A DNA stretch of 36,301 nt from the NCBI GenBank assembly GCA_031412915.1, contig JANODX010000184.1:1-36301 (forward strand), given 5' to 3'. Both the position numbers and the translations under genes were made by a program. The notes beneath the pieces were generated by a model. It did no database searches. It was not told the origin of the DNA and saw only the letters and a program-made list of their open reading frames with translations. Positions 16,031 to 24,261 of this stretch are shown here, in pieces (positions within the stretch are counted from its first letter, which is position 1; every line of letters starts with the position of its first letter). This DNA is from JAGNNV01 sp031412915 (GTDB lineage Bacteria; Acidobacteriota; Vicinamibacteria; Fen-336; JAGNNV01).

Positions 16031-17608
16031 CTACCGGAGACTGATGACGCCGTTCCCGCCGGAAAGGCCCGATTCCTGAACGCGTTCGAAGTCGACCAGG
16101 CTCTTGTTGTAGTCAGAGATCGCCCGGAGTTCGGAGACCTCCGAGAGGGCGAGATCTCTTTGCGCCTGGGTCACCAGGAAATTTGTCGACATACCCGCCG
16201 CGAACTTCTTTTCCTCGGCGTCGAGGCGGCGCAGTTGAAGGGTCCGCGCCGACCTTGTGGTGGCGACCCGCTTGAAGTTCGTGTCGACCGCGCGGGCGGC
16301 GGTTCGGACTTCGCTTGCGATCTGCAGCTCGGCCCGACGCAGCAAGGCCGAATACTGATCGTAGGCGATCTGGGCGCGCGCGGCGGAGTTCCTGGCCAGC
16401 TTGTTGAAGAGGGGGTAGCTGAAGTTCACGCCGACCGACCAGCTCGGGAAATCACGGCCGGCCAATTCGGAGAGGGAGTCGCCGTAGCCGCCAGGAATGG
16501 GGGTGGCGAGCGGCTGACGAGTGACCAGGTCCAGGAGTTGGGTTCCCCCCGTGCCGGTGGTGCCATAGTTGGCGACCAGGTCGAGGCTGGGCTTCGTTCC
16601 CTGTTTCGCGAGGTTCAACTGATCCTGGATATTCTCGAAGTTCTTCTGCACCACCGCGAAGTCGATTCTCTTCTGCAGGGCGTTCGCGATGGCGGCGTCC
16701 GCGTCGGCCACCACAGGGTCCGCGGTGGGACGGTCCTTGGCCTCGATCTGGATCTTCCAGGCCTCGGGATCGTTCTTGGGAAAGATCACGCGCTTGAGCG
16801 CGTCTTGAGCCTCGTCCAAAGCGTTCTCGGCGATGACCACACCCTCTTCGCGCGTAGCCACTTCGGACTCCGCCGCCACCACATCGAGAGGGGCGAGGGT
16901 TCCCACGTTGACCTTGATCTGGTTCTCCGCCAGGAACTTCTGGGCCAGGGACAGGCTCTTGCGCTGGGCGCCGAGATTCTCCTTGGCGTAGATGAGATCG
17001 TAGTAGAGCTTGCGCACGTTCGCCAGGGTCGTCACCACGAGGCTCCGAAACTGAAGGTCGGTGATCTCCCGGTTGCGCTTGGTCAGGCGCAGATTGAGCC
17101 TCGAGGAATCCATCGACCGATTTCGCAGCAGTGGCTGGCTGAAGTTCACCTGGAAGGCCGAGTTGTAGGACGGGTTGAACGTGCTGAACACGCTGTTGGT
17201 CTTGGCCCGGTTGTTATTGAAGTCCGCGCGCAGCGAACCGCCGCTGCGAAGGAGTTTGGACGCGCCGACGTTGTAGGTCAGGGTGTCGTTGTCGACCTTA
17301 TCGGCTCCCGCGAAGGAGTTGGTGGCCTTGCTCGTTCTCGACTGAGTCGAAATATTCGAGAATAGAACCGGGTCGTAGACAGACTCGGCGTCCGATATCG
17401 AGAGAAGCGAGGACTCGGGCGTGAACTTCTCGACCGCGAGGTCGGCGTTGTTCTCCAACGCGCGCCGCACCGCTTCGTCAACGGTGAGGACGAGAACCGG
17501 CTTGTTGACGCCAGCGTCTTGGGCAGGAGCCGGAGCGGCGGGGGCCTCAGGGCCGGTAGCCAGGGCAAGGGCGAGAGCGAATGCGGGGGGGAACATCGAC
17601 GTTTTCAT
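16031..17608 (-). CDS. TolC-family outer-membrane efflux protein
   Basis: A 525-aa protein with an N-terminal signal peptide (hydrophobic FALALALA, then an Ala/Pro-rich segment to about residue 30). Two OEP-type repeats are visible, with long helices such as LTVDEAVRRALENNADLAVE, NFSQPLLRNRS, an Ala-rich hairpin around ALDEAQDALKRVI and SVGVNFSYPLFNKLARNSAARAQ. TolC-like trimers form outer-membrane and periplasmic exit ducts for RND, ABC or MFS pumps or type I secretion. No membrane-fusion protein or pump gene is adjacent, so it stands alone. The start ATG at 17608 has GGAGG only 1 nt upstream, an unusually close spacing. Confidence 0.88.
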   Translation of the reverse strand: MKTSMFPPAFALALALATGPEAPAAPAPAQDAGVNKPVLVLTVDEAVRRALENNADLAVEKFTPESSLLSISDAESVYDPVLFSNISTQSRTSKATNSFAGADKVDNDTLTYNVGASKLLRSGGSLRADFNNNRAKTNSVFSTFNPSYNSAFQVNFSQPLLRNRSMDSSRLNLRLTKRNREITDLQFRSLVVTTLANVRKLYYDLIYAKENLGAQRKSLSLAQKFLAENQIKVNVGTLAPLDVVAAESEVATREEGVVIAENALDEAQDALKRVIFPKNDPEAWKIQIEAKDRPTADPVVADADAAIANALQKRIDFAVVQKNFENIQDQLNLAKQGTKPSLDLVANYGTTGTGGTQLLDLVTRQPLATPIPGGYGDSLSELAGRDFPSWSVGVNFSYPLFNKLARNSAARAQIAYDQYSALLRRAELQIASEVRTAARAVDTNFKRVATTRSARTLQLRRLDAEEKKFAAGMSTNFLVTQAQRDLALSEVSELRAISDYNKSLVDFERVQESGLSGGNGVISLR

Positions 17609-17667
17609 GCCTCCAGAAGTTTCCGAAAGGGCGTTGTCATGCGGTCCACCCCTCGGAAGAAGGGCAG

Positions 17668-17673
17668 ATTATA
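17668..17673 (-). promoter_or_regulatory. Consensus -10 box upstream of the TolC-like gene
   Basis: A perfect TATAAT on the minus strand lies about 60 nt before the ATG at 17608. No good -35 is found at 16-18 nt spacing, so the assignment rests on the -10 alone. Confidence 0.4.
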
Positions 17674-17933
17674 GAGGGCAGGCCCCCAACCGGGCTGTCC
17701 ACTCTCTCCACTAAACGACAGATACCCTATGAAAGATCCGCGCCGTTCAACAAATGTCGGCGAACTAGCCTTTGAAGTCGCGTCTGCTCCGGAAGTTACC
17801 TGTGGGCACGGGGCTGCCTCGGCCGAGGCGGCCCGTTATGTGAGCGTCCACAAACGGACGGGGCAAGGTTGGAAGCGAACGCGGGCCGGAGAACGACCCC
17901 TTTGGACTGTTGAGGGGGGCGCCAGCGGGAGAA

Positions 17934-17962
17934 GCGGCGGTGAGCCGATGACTCACCGCCGC
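17934..17962 (-). terminator. Strong hairpin downstream of TonB-dependent receptor 2
   Basis: GCGGCGGTGAG (17934-17944) and CTCACCGCCGC (17952-17962) form a perfect 11-bp GC-rich stem with a 7-nt loop, 22 nt past the receptor 2 stop codon. There is no U-run on the minus strand, so it may work as a 3'-end stabiliser or a U-tract-independent terminator. Confidence 0.6.
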
Positions 17963-17984
17963 GGGAGGGGTACTCGGAGGCGGT

Positions 17985-20900
17985 TTAGAACTGGAAGCGC
18001 GCGCCCAACTGGAATTGACGCGGCACGCCGGGAGTGTTGTTGAGCAGATAGTTCCCGAAGCGCGCCGACGCCGGGTTCTGGTCGAGCGTCTGCAGGAAGT
18101 TCACATTGGTAGGAGCCGTGAAGCCGCAGTTGGACGCCGAGGTCGCGCAGTAGTTCGTGACCTGGCTTCCGCCGAGCTGGATATTCGCGATGTTGAACAG
18201 GTTGAACGCCTCGGCCGTCAGCACGATCTTCTGCTTGTCCCTGAATTTGAAATTCTTCTGTATGCGCAGGTTGAGATCCTTGAGGGGCAGGTTGCGGTAC
18301 GCATTGCGCTTGAAGGGCGTCCCCGGGGCGCTGTAGGGACGGTCCGGGCCTCCGCGGTCGCCGTTGAGATCCGAGCCTGCGCTGACGTCGATGGGGCGGC
18401 CCGTGCGGTATGAGAAGCTCGAGGACACGTCGAAGCCGTAAGGCAGGAAGAACACGGCGTTGCCGTTGAACTGATGGCGCCGGTCGAGATTGGCGTCCGC
18501 GTACTCCGGCGTAAGGTTGAACGAGTTCTCATAGGTGAAGCCGCCGGAGTCACGTTCGTTGTCGTCGTCCGACTTCGAGTGGCTGAGGACGTAGTAGGCC
18601 TGCACCAGGCCCCACTTGCGGTTCAGCTTGAGGCTGAAGGCCGCCGCCTGGTAGAGCGACCGGGCAGTCGATTCGCGGACCGACACCTGGCCCAGGCTCG
18701 ATATGGGACGCAGGGTGGCTGGGGAGGCGGTCAGGCCGAAGTTCGGCCGCTGCGCGGGGTCGCTCGCCAAAATGACGGGCGCGGGCTCGTTCAGGTCCCG
18801 GTTGCGCTGGAGGTGTTCCGTCTTCACGAGTGTGGCGTCGAAGGCGACACTGAGGCCCTGGGCGATCTGGCGCTCATAGCCAAGCCCGGCCTGATAGGAA
18901 CGGGGGTTCTTGAAGTTGCTGTCGACCATGGTCACGTTCGCGCCCCGGAAGGGGTCGACGGTGAGGCCCAGCGCCGACGAAATCTGATTCAACTGCGTGG
19001 AGGTCAGGTTGGGAAGCCCGGTGAGCGGCAGTTTGTTGAGATCGATGCCGATCAGCAGCAACTGGCGGTAGACCGTGTTGTTGGGGTTTCCGGCGGGCAC
19101 CGCGAAGGGCAGCGTCACACTGAGATCGCCCGGTGTCGAGCGGAAGTTCGACATCGGTGTCGACAGGATGAGCCCCGGGGTGCGCGCGTAGTAGATGCCG
19201 CCGTAGCCGCGCACGACGCTCTTCGAGTCATTCGAGGGATCCCAGGAGAAGCCGAGGCGAGGCCCGAACTGGCTCCATTGATCGGGGATCTGAGTGGGGT
19301 CCGCCTGCCGGTTCTCGAGCGGGAACGTGACGCCCACGATGCGGTTCACGAGGGCGGCGTTGTCCGAGGGTGGTGTCGGGTTGGAACTCCCCTCCCAGCG
19401 CAGCCCGTAGTTCACGGTCAGGTTCGGGCGGATGCGGTATGAGTCCTGGGCGAACACCGCGATCTCGTCCGTGCTGTATTCCGCGAGCAGGTTGCCGATC
19501 TGCTTAAAATAGGTGACCGAGGTCGAGTCGAAGCGGTTGGCGGTGGCGCCGCCGACCGTCATCAGGTCGAGGATCGTCGAGGTGTTGGTCCCGCTGATGC
19601 TGAACACGCCGAACTGGTTGAAGCCGAAGGTCTGGTTCGCGAACACGTGGTTGTACTCGGCCCCGAACTTGACCGAGTGCTTGCCCCGGAGCCACGTCGC
19701 GTTCGCCGCGCCCTGGCCGCGCCAGTCGTACTGCGTGGTGGGCAGAAAATTGACCGTGCCATAGCGGCCGATGTTGTCCGTCACGTTGGTCCCGATGGCG
19801 TTGGCGAGGCGCGGGCGCGTCTCCTTCGAGTACTGCCCGCGCACCTCGATCACCAGATTCGAGCGAGGCACGGCGTTGAACTGGCCGACGAACGTATTTG
19901 TTCGATCCTGTTCGGTGCCGTTGTTCGACAGGGCATTGGTGATGGTAGGGGCCAGGGAGTTGCCGACGCTGCTGGCGTTCAGGGCGTTGTTCGTGCTGTG
20001 GCTGTAGCGCAGGCTCAGCCGATTCGAGCTCTTGAACTGGAAGTCCACGCGTCCGAGGAAGGCCTTGGCGTCGTTCGTTGCGTCGAACGGCCCTTCCAGG
20101 CTCTTGTAGAGATTGAAGGCCTCGGCCTGGTCGGCGGTGGGGGTGACGCCGGTGAGCGTTGTGAAGAGCACCGCGCGCGGGTCGGTGACCTTCTGCTGCT
20201 CGTAGGCGCCGAAGAAGAAGATCTTGTCCTTGCGGAGCGGTCCACCCAGGGAGGCTCCGAACTGGTGCTGGGTCGGAGCGGCGCTCTGGCCGAAAACGTT
20301 CTTCTCGGCCATGCTCTTGTCGCGGTTCAGGTAGAACACGGAACCGGAGAAGTTGTTGCTGCCGGTCTTGGTCACCGCGTTGACGATGCCGCCGGAGGAT
20401 CGGCCGAACTCGGCGGAGTAGCCGGAGGCCACCACCTGAAACTCCTGGATGGATTCCTGGGGGACCGTGAAAGCGAAGTTGGAGCGCTCGCCACCCCGGA
20501 TGCCGCCAAAGAAGGGCTGGTTGTAGTCGGCGCCGTCCACGCTGATGTTGGTGTTGATCCCGCGCTGGCCGGCCAGCGATATCTGGCCGCGCGAGGCGTC
20601 GATCTGCGCGGTGGGGGTCAAGGTCACGAAGTCCTGGAAACGGCGGCCGTTGATCGGCAGGTTCGCGATGGTGTCGCTGCCGAGCGTCGCACTGCGCACG
20701 TCGGTCGAGGTCTCGACGAGGGAGGTGGAACTGACTTCCACCACCTCGGTCAGACCGCCGACCTTGAGCGTCATGTTGACCGTGACCTTCGAGCCGACGG
20801 TGACGTTGATGTTCGTGGCCCTCGCCTTCTGGAACCCGGAAAGCTCGGCCGTCGCTTCGTAAGTGCCCGGCGGGAGAAGCGGCGCCTGGAAATTGCCATC

Positions 20901-21107
20901 GGAGTCGGAGCGCGTCGTTCGGGTGGAGCCGGTCGCCGGGTTGCGGATGACAATCGAGACGCCCGGGACCAGACCTCCGCCGGCATCGGTGACCCGCCCC
21001 GTGATCTGCCCGGTGCTGGCCTGGGACTGCGCGAGGGCCAATCCGGGCAGGAGGAAGAGGGAGACAATCGACGTGAGCAGATGGAAGCTCTTCTTAGTGT
21101 TCGTCAC
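17985..21107 (-). CDS. TonB-dependent receptor 2, Oar-like with carboxypeptidase-regulatory domain
   Basis: A 1040-aa outer-membrane receptor. From GTG 21107 the N-terminus is a clean signal peptide (MTNTKKSF, hydrophobic core, LALA before Q27). A carboxypeptidase-regulatory domain (GQITGRVTDAGGGLVPGVSI...), a plug (NLPINGRRFQDFVTLTP, SVDGADYNQPFFGG, EFQVVASGYSAEFGRSSGG, IVNAVTKTGSNNF) and a barrel ending in Phe (ARFQF) follow. GTG 21107 has GAGGA 8 nt upstream, whereas ATG 21122, five codons earlier, has no ribosome-binding site; either is possible. It is a paralogue of receptor 1 in layout but differs in the barrel, so a different ligand is likely. A strong hairpin follows the stop codon. 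Confidence 0.9.
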   Translation of the reverse strand: MTNTKKSFHLLTSIVSLFLLPGLALAQSQASTGQITGRVTDAGGGLVPGVSIVIRNPATGSTRTTRSDSDGNFQAPLLPPGTYEATAELSGFQKARATNINVTVGSKVTVNMTLKVGGLTEVVEVSSTSLVETSTDVRSATLGSDTIANLPINGRRFQDFVTLTPTAQIDASRGQISLAGQRGINTNISVDGADYNQPFFGGIRGGERSNFAFTVPQESIQEFQVVASGYSAEFGRSSGGIVNAVTKTGSNNFSGSVFYLNRDKSMAEKNVFGQSAAPTQHQFGASLGGPLRKDKIFFFGAYEQQKVTDPRAVLFTTLTGVTPTADQAEAFNLYKSLEGPFDATNDAKAFLGRVDFQFKSSNRLSLRYSHSTNNALNASSVGNSLAPTITNALSNNGTEQDRTNTFVGQFNAVPRSNLVIEVRGQYSKETRPRLANAIGTNVTDNIGRYGTVNFLPTTQYDWRGQGAANATWLRGKHSVKFGAEYNHVFANQTFGFNQFGVFSISGTNTSTILDLMTVGGATANRFDSTSVTYFKQIGNLLAEYSTDEIAVFAQDSYRIRPNLTVNYGLRWEGSSNPTPPSDNAALVNRIVGVTFPLENRQADPTQIPDQWSQFGPRLGFSWDPSNDSKSVVRGYGGIYYARTPGLILSTPMSNFRSTPGDLSVTLPFAVPAGNPNNTVYRQLLLIGIDLNKLPLTGLPNLTSTQLNQISSALGLTVDPFRGANVTMVDSNFKNPRSYQAGLGYERQIAQGLSVAFDATLVKTEHLQRNRDLNEPAPVILASDPAQRPNFGLTASPATLRPISSLGQVSVRESTARSLYQAAAFSLKLNRKWGLVQAYYVLSHSKSDDDNERDSGGFTYENSFNLTPEYADANLDRRHQFNGNAVFFLPYGFDVSSSFSYRTGRPIDVSAGSDLNGDRGGPDRPYSAPGTPFKRNAYRNLPLKDLNLRIQKNFKFRDKQKIVLTAEAFNLFNIANIQLGGSQVTNYCATSASNCGFTAPTNVNFLQTLDQNPASARFGNYLLNNTPGVPRQFQLGARFQF

Positions 21108-21357
21108 AAGATTAGTCCTCATTGAAGTGGGTGAACCGATCGATCCGCGTTTGTGGGTCGCGTTCCTGGGGCAAAAGGGTAGAAGTGCTGAGCCAAACGT
21201 CCACAATATCTGGTGGAGGGTCGCACGATGGGTAGACTCTAGCGCCACTCCGCGGTCGGCTCCAAGGCAAATGTTTGTTAACGTCCGGGTCCGCCCCGGG
21301 GAGCCGCCCCGCCCCGCCTCGTCAGTCTAGAACCTGCCCCCTGGGACCACGAACAAC

Positions 21358-21867
21358 ATGAAATTGCTTTTGTCCTACGATCAGATTTCCGCGCGCGTTC
21401 GGGAAATGGGCGCGGAAATCACGCGAGACATGGCGGGGCAGGAGCCGCATGTGATCGCGGTCCTCAAGGGTGCCTGTCCTTTCATGACGGATCTTTGCCA
21501 GTGGATCGACCTGCCCCTGAGCATGGACTACATCGCGGTCTCGTCCTACGGCGCCGCTACCAAGTCTTCGGGCGAGGTCAAGCTGTCGAAGGATCTCGAC
21601 ACCTCCATCAAGGGTCGCGACCTCATCATCGCGGAAGACATCGTCGACACCGGACTCACCCTCAACTACCTGGTGAACCTGCTCAAGGCGCGCGGCCCGC
21701 GGTCGATTCGAGTGGCTTCGCTTCTTTCCAAACCCTCGAGGCGTCTCATCGAAGTGAAAGTCGACTACACCGGCTTCGTCATCGATGACCTTTTCGTGGT
21801 GGGGTACGGTCTCGACTACAACGAGAAGCATCGGAACCTGCGCGACATCGTCGTTTTCGAAGGCTGA
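21358..21867 (+). CDS. hpt: Hypoxanthine phosphoribosyltransferase
   Basis: A 169-aa type I phosphoribosyltransferase for purine salvage (hypoxanthine/guanine + PRPP to IMP/GMP). The PRPP-binding motif is LIIAEDIVDTGLT (residues 89-101), LKGACPF (36-42) forms the pyrophosphate loop, and FVIDDLFVVGYGLDYNEKHRNL is the purine-binding C-terminus. Length matches bacterial Hpt. It is the first gene of a tight plus-strand run with three amino-sugar genes, 23 nt before the kinase. The start has no clear Shine-Dalgarno sequence. It adds to the nucleoside-salvage genes in this window (deoC, tdk). Confidence 0.93.
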   Translation: MKLLLSYDQISARVREMGAEITRDMAGQEPHVIAVLKGACPFMTDLCQWIDLPLSMDYIAVSSYGAATKSSGEVKLSKDLDTSIKGRDLIIAEDIVDTGLTLNYLVNLLKARGPRSIRVASLLSKPSRRLIEVKVDYTGFVIDDLFVVGYGLDYNEKHRNLRDIVVFEG

Positions 21868-21890
21868 GAGCGCCGGGACCCGAATCGCCC

Positions 21891-22811
21891 ATGGCGCTCA
21901 TTGTCGGCGTCGATGCCGGAGGGACGAAGTGCTCCGGGGTGGTGGCCGACGAGTTCGGGCACGTGCTGAGGTCGGCTCGGGGCGCGGGCGCCAACCTTCA
22001 CACCCACGGGGAGTTGGTCGTCGAGAAGAACCTCGCCTCTCTCCTCGATGAGCTGTGCCCGGACGAAAGACCCGAGGCCTTGTGCCTGGGCATGGCCGGG
22101 GTGGACCGGCCGGGCGAAGACGCGGTGGTCATGTCCCTGCTCAAGCGCCTTGGCTTCAAGGGCAACGCCCTCGTGGTCAACGACGCGGTGATCGCCATTG
22201 CGGCGGGGGCGCACGATCGGGTGGGCGTGGTGGTGATCGCGGGGACCGGATCCATCGCCTACGGGGTCGACGCTTCGGGGAAGATCGCGCGGGCGGGCGG
22301 CCTCGGCCCGATCCTCGCGGACGAAGGCTCGGGGGGCTGGATCGGCCATCGAGGGCTCCTGGCCGCGGTGCGGGCCGCGGAAGGCCGAGGTGAAGCGACC
22401 GTCCTCAAAGACGCTCTCTTCAACGTGCTGTCCATAGCCTCGCTCCCGGACCTTCCCGCCATGGCCTACGGAGGCGGTTTGACGCGAGAGCGCATGGCCG
22501 AATTGGCGCCGACCGTGATCGCGGTGGCCCAGACCGGCGATGTCGTGGCCAGCCGGATTATCGATGAGGCCTGCGCCGAACTCGCGAGTGCCGCCCGATC
22601 GGTTGTTCGTCAACTCGATTTCAAGGGTGCGCCCTACCCTCTCATCTTCTCCGGCGGTCTGTTCGGGGGTGTGCCCTCAATGGTCGACACCGTGGCGAAC
22701 AAGGCGGCGCTTCAAGGCGCCATCCCTTGTCGGTTGAAGCGGGATCCCGCCGAGGGCGCTTTGTTGATGGCGCTCGACTTGTTCCGTTCGCGCAGGTGGG
22801 GACGGAAATGA
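21891..22811 (+). CDS. N-acetylglucosamine kinase-like protein (BadF/BadG/BcrA/BcrD ATPase family)
   Basis: A 306-aa ASKHA-fold sugar kinase. GVDAGGTKCSG (residues 6-16) is the phosphate-1 loop with D8, LGMAGVDRPGE and VVNDAVIA carry the sugar-binding and catalytic Asp, and VVIAGTGSIAYGV is the adenosine/phosphate-2 motif. GGLGPILADEGSGGWIG is typical of NAGK-like members. The likely reaction is ATP-dependent phosphorylation of N-acetylglucosamine (or glucosamine) to the 6-phosphate. Its stop overlaps the deacetylase start (ATGA), and a NagB-like gene follows, which supports an amino-sugar role. The exact substrate is inferred. Confidence 0.85.
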   Translation: MALIVGVDAGGTKCSGVVADEFGHVLRSARGAGANLHTHGELVVEKNLASLLDELCPDERPEALCLGMAGVDRPGEDAVVMSLLKRLGFKGNALVVNDAVIAIAAGAHDRVGVVVIAGTGSIAYGVDASGKIARAGGLGPILADEGSGGWIGHRGLLAAVRAAEGRGEATVLKDALFNVLSIASLPDLPAMAYGGGLTRERMAELAPTVIAVAQTGDVVASRIIDEACAELASAARSVVRQLDFKGAPYPLIFSGGLFGGVPSMVDTVANKAALQGAIPCRLKRDPAEGALLMALDLFRSRRWGRK

Positions 22812-23557
22812 AGAGGCTCATCGTCAACGCCGACGATCTCGGACGCACGCACGGAATCAACACCGGCGTTTTCGAAGCGCATCGACTGGGCATCGTGACG
22901 AGCGCCACGGCGATGGTGAACTACGAGGCTATCCATGAGGCGGCCCGTCTGTCTCGAGAGAACCCGGGCCTCGGCATCGGTTTGCACGTGGCCCTGACCG
23001 GAGGTCGGACGGCGCTCCCGCCCGCCGCGGTCCCTTCTCTGACCGACGCCCGCGGCCTCCAGCCCGCGAAGCCCGACGGACTTCTGGGAGCGAGTCCCAG
23101 GGAGATCGAGGCCGAAGTCTCCGCTCAGTTCGCGAAGTTCGTCGAGGCGTTCGGACGCCGGCCCACTCATCTCGATTCTCATCACCATGCTCACCGGAAC
23201 CCGGAGGTCTTCGAGGCGGTCTGCGGTCTGGCCCTTCGCGAGAGGCTTCCGGTTCGAAACGCCGGCGGGGCCATGGGCGGCGAACTGAAGAAGCGGTCGG
23301 TGTCCACGAGCGACGTCTTCGCGGACGGCTTCTTCGACCGTGCGGCATCCGTCGAGACTCTGGTATCGATCATCGACGGCCTGGCGGAGGGCGTCACCGA
23401 ATTGATGTGTCATCCCGCCCATGAAGACGCCGAACTCGCCGCCTCCAGCTCCTACGCGGCCGCGAGGGTGTTGGAATTGAAGGCCCTGTGCGATCCCTTG
23501 GTGAAAGCCGCCGTCCTGCGCTCCGGGATTCACCTCATCAGCTTCGCCGATCTGTGA
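22808..23557 (+). CDS. YdjC/ChbG-family carbohydrate deacetylase
   Basis: A 249-aa protein of the YdjC/ChbG metal-dependent deacetylase family. Expected metal and catalytic residues are visible: NADDLG (D9, D10), GLHV (H60) and LDSHHHAH (D123, H125, H127), plus a late MCHPAHED. Characterised relatives remove the N-acetyl group from chitobiose-6-phosphate or chitooligosaccharides. It sits between the GlcNAc kinase (4-bp ATGA overlap) and the NagB-like gene (GTGA overlap), exactly where nagA would be expected, and no NagA is seen. It may deacetylate GlcNAc-6-P or a short chitin oligomer; this is inference. Confidence 0.87.
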   Translation: MKRLIVNADDLGRTHGINTGVFEAHRLGIVTSATAMVNYEAIHEAARLSRENPGLGIGLHVALTGGRTALPPAAVPSLTDARGLQPAKPDGLLGASPREIEAEVSAQFAKFVEAFGRRPTHLDSHHHAHRNPEVFEAVCGLALRERLPVRNAGGAMGGELKKRSVSTSDVFADGFFDRAASVETLVSIIDGLAEGVTELMCHPAHEDAELAASSSYAAARVLELKALCDPLVKAAVLRSGIHLISFADL

Positions 23558-24261
23558 AGTTCGAGATTCTTCCCTCCGCGGCTCGGGTGGCTCGAGGGGC
23601 CGCGTCCGCCTTCGCCCGGATGGTGGAGGTGCAACCGAGCATCGTGGTGGCGCTGCCGACGGGCCGTACTCCGATAGCCATGTACGAGATTCTGGCCGCC
23701 CAGCGCAAGGCCGGCGCGTTCGACCTCGGCCAGGCCACCGCCTTCAATCTGGACGAGGTTCTGCTGCCGAGGGAGCTGCCGCAGACCTTCTTCCAGTTCA
23801 TGACCCGCTACACCTGGGAGCCGCTCGGTGTTCCCCAAGGGCGAAGGTTCATCCCCCAGGGAGAGGCCACAGACCCCGAGGCGGAATGCCTGCGCTACGA
23901 GGCGGCCATCGAAGAGGCGGGGGGGCTGGACCTTGCCATCCTTGGCATCGGGGCCGACGGGCACATCGCCTACAACCTGCCGGGTCAGGTGGGCCCACGG
24001 ACCCATGTGGTGACCCTCGACCCCAAGACGATCGCGAGCCTGGGCGGCTCCCTCCGCGGACCCGTCCGCGCCATCACCATGGGTGTGGATACGATACGTT
24101 CGGCCCGGACGATCCTGCTCCTCGCCACCGGCAGTTCCAAGGCCGAGGCGCTCAGGCGCTTGCGCGACGACAGGGCGAGCGAGGTCTGGCCCTGCACGTT
24201 CTTGAGAGGCCACCCGGACCTGACCGTGATCGCGGACGGTTTGGCGGCCTCTCAGCTGTAG
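23554..24261 (+). CDS. nagB: Glucosamine-6-phosphate deaminase-like protein
   Basis: A 235-aa NagB/6-phosphogluconolactonase-fold protein. NagB-type motifs are LPTGRTPIAMYEIL, FNLDEV (D67, equivalent to E. coli D72) and LGIGADGHIAYN (D135, H137, equivalent to D141 and H143). NagB converts GlcN-6-P to fructose-6-P and ammonia. The catalytic glutamate of E. coli NagB (E148 in FNEP) is leucine here (L142 in YNLP), so ring-opening chemistry may be altered or another residue may take over. The start is GTG at 23554, overlapping the deacetylase stop (GTGA). The 3' end overlaps the convergent metallopeptidase gene by 10 bp. Somewhat shorter than E. coli NagB (266 aa). Confidence 0.82.
   Translation: MKFEILPSAARVARGAASAFARMVEVQPSIVVALPTGRTPIAMYEILAAQRKAGAFDLGQATAFNLDEVLLPRELPQTFFQFMTRYTWEPLGVPQGRRFIPQGEATDPEAECLRYEAAIEEAGGLDLAILGIGADGHIAYNLPGQVGPRTHVVTLDPKTIASLGGSLRGPVRAITMGVDTIRSARTILLLATGSSKAEALRRLRDDRASEVWPCTFLRGHPDLTVIADGLAASQL

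Larger units (their letters stand above)
17609..17984. other. 376-bp intergenic region: tolC-like promoter and receptor 2 terminator
   Basis: The region separates receptor 2 and the TolC-like gene (both minus strand). It holds a candidate -10 box at 17668-17673 and a strong hairpin at 17934-17962, annotated separately. Short reading frames here have no recognisable protein character, and no structured RNA was seen. Confidence 0.6.

Noticed and set aside
16031..21107. TolC-like gene plus receptor 2 as one secretion operon
   Set aside because: They are separated by 376 bp containing a strong hairpin and a separate -10 box, and no pump or adaptor gene is present.
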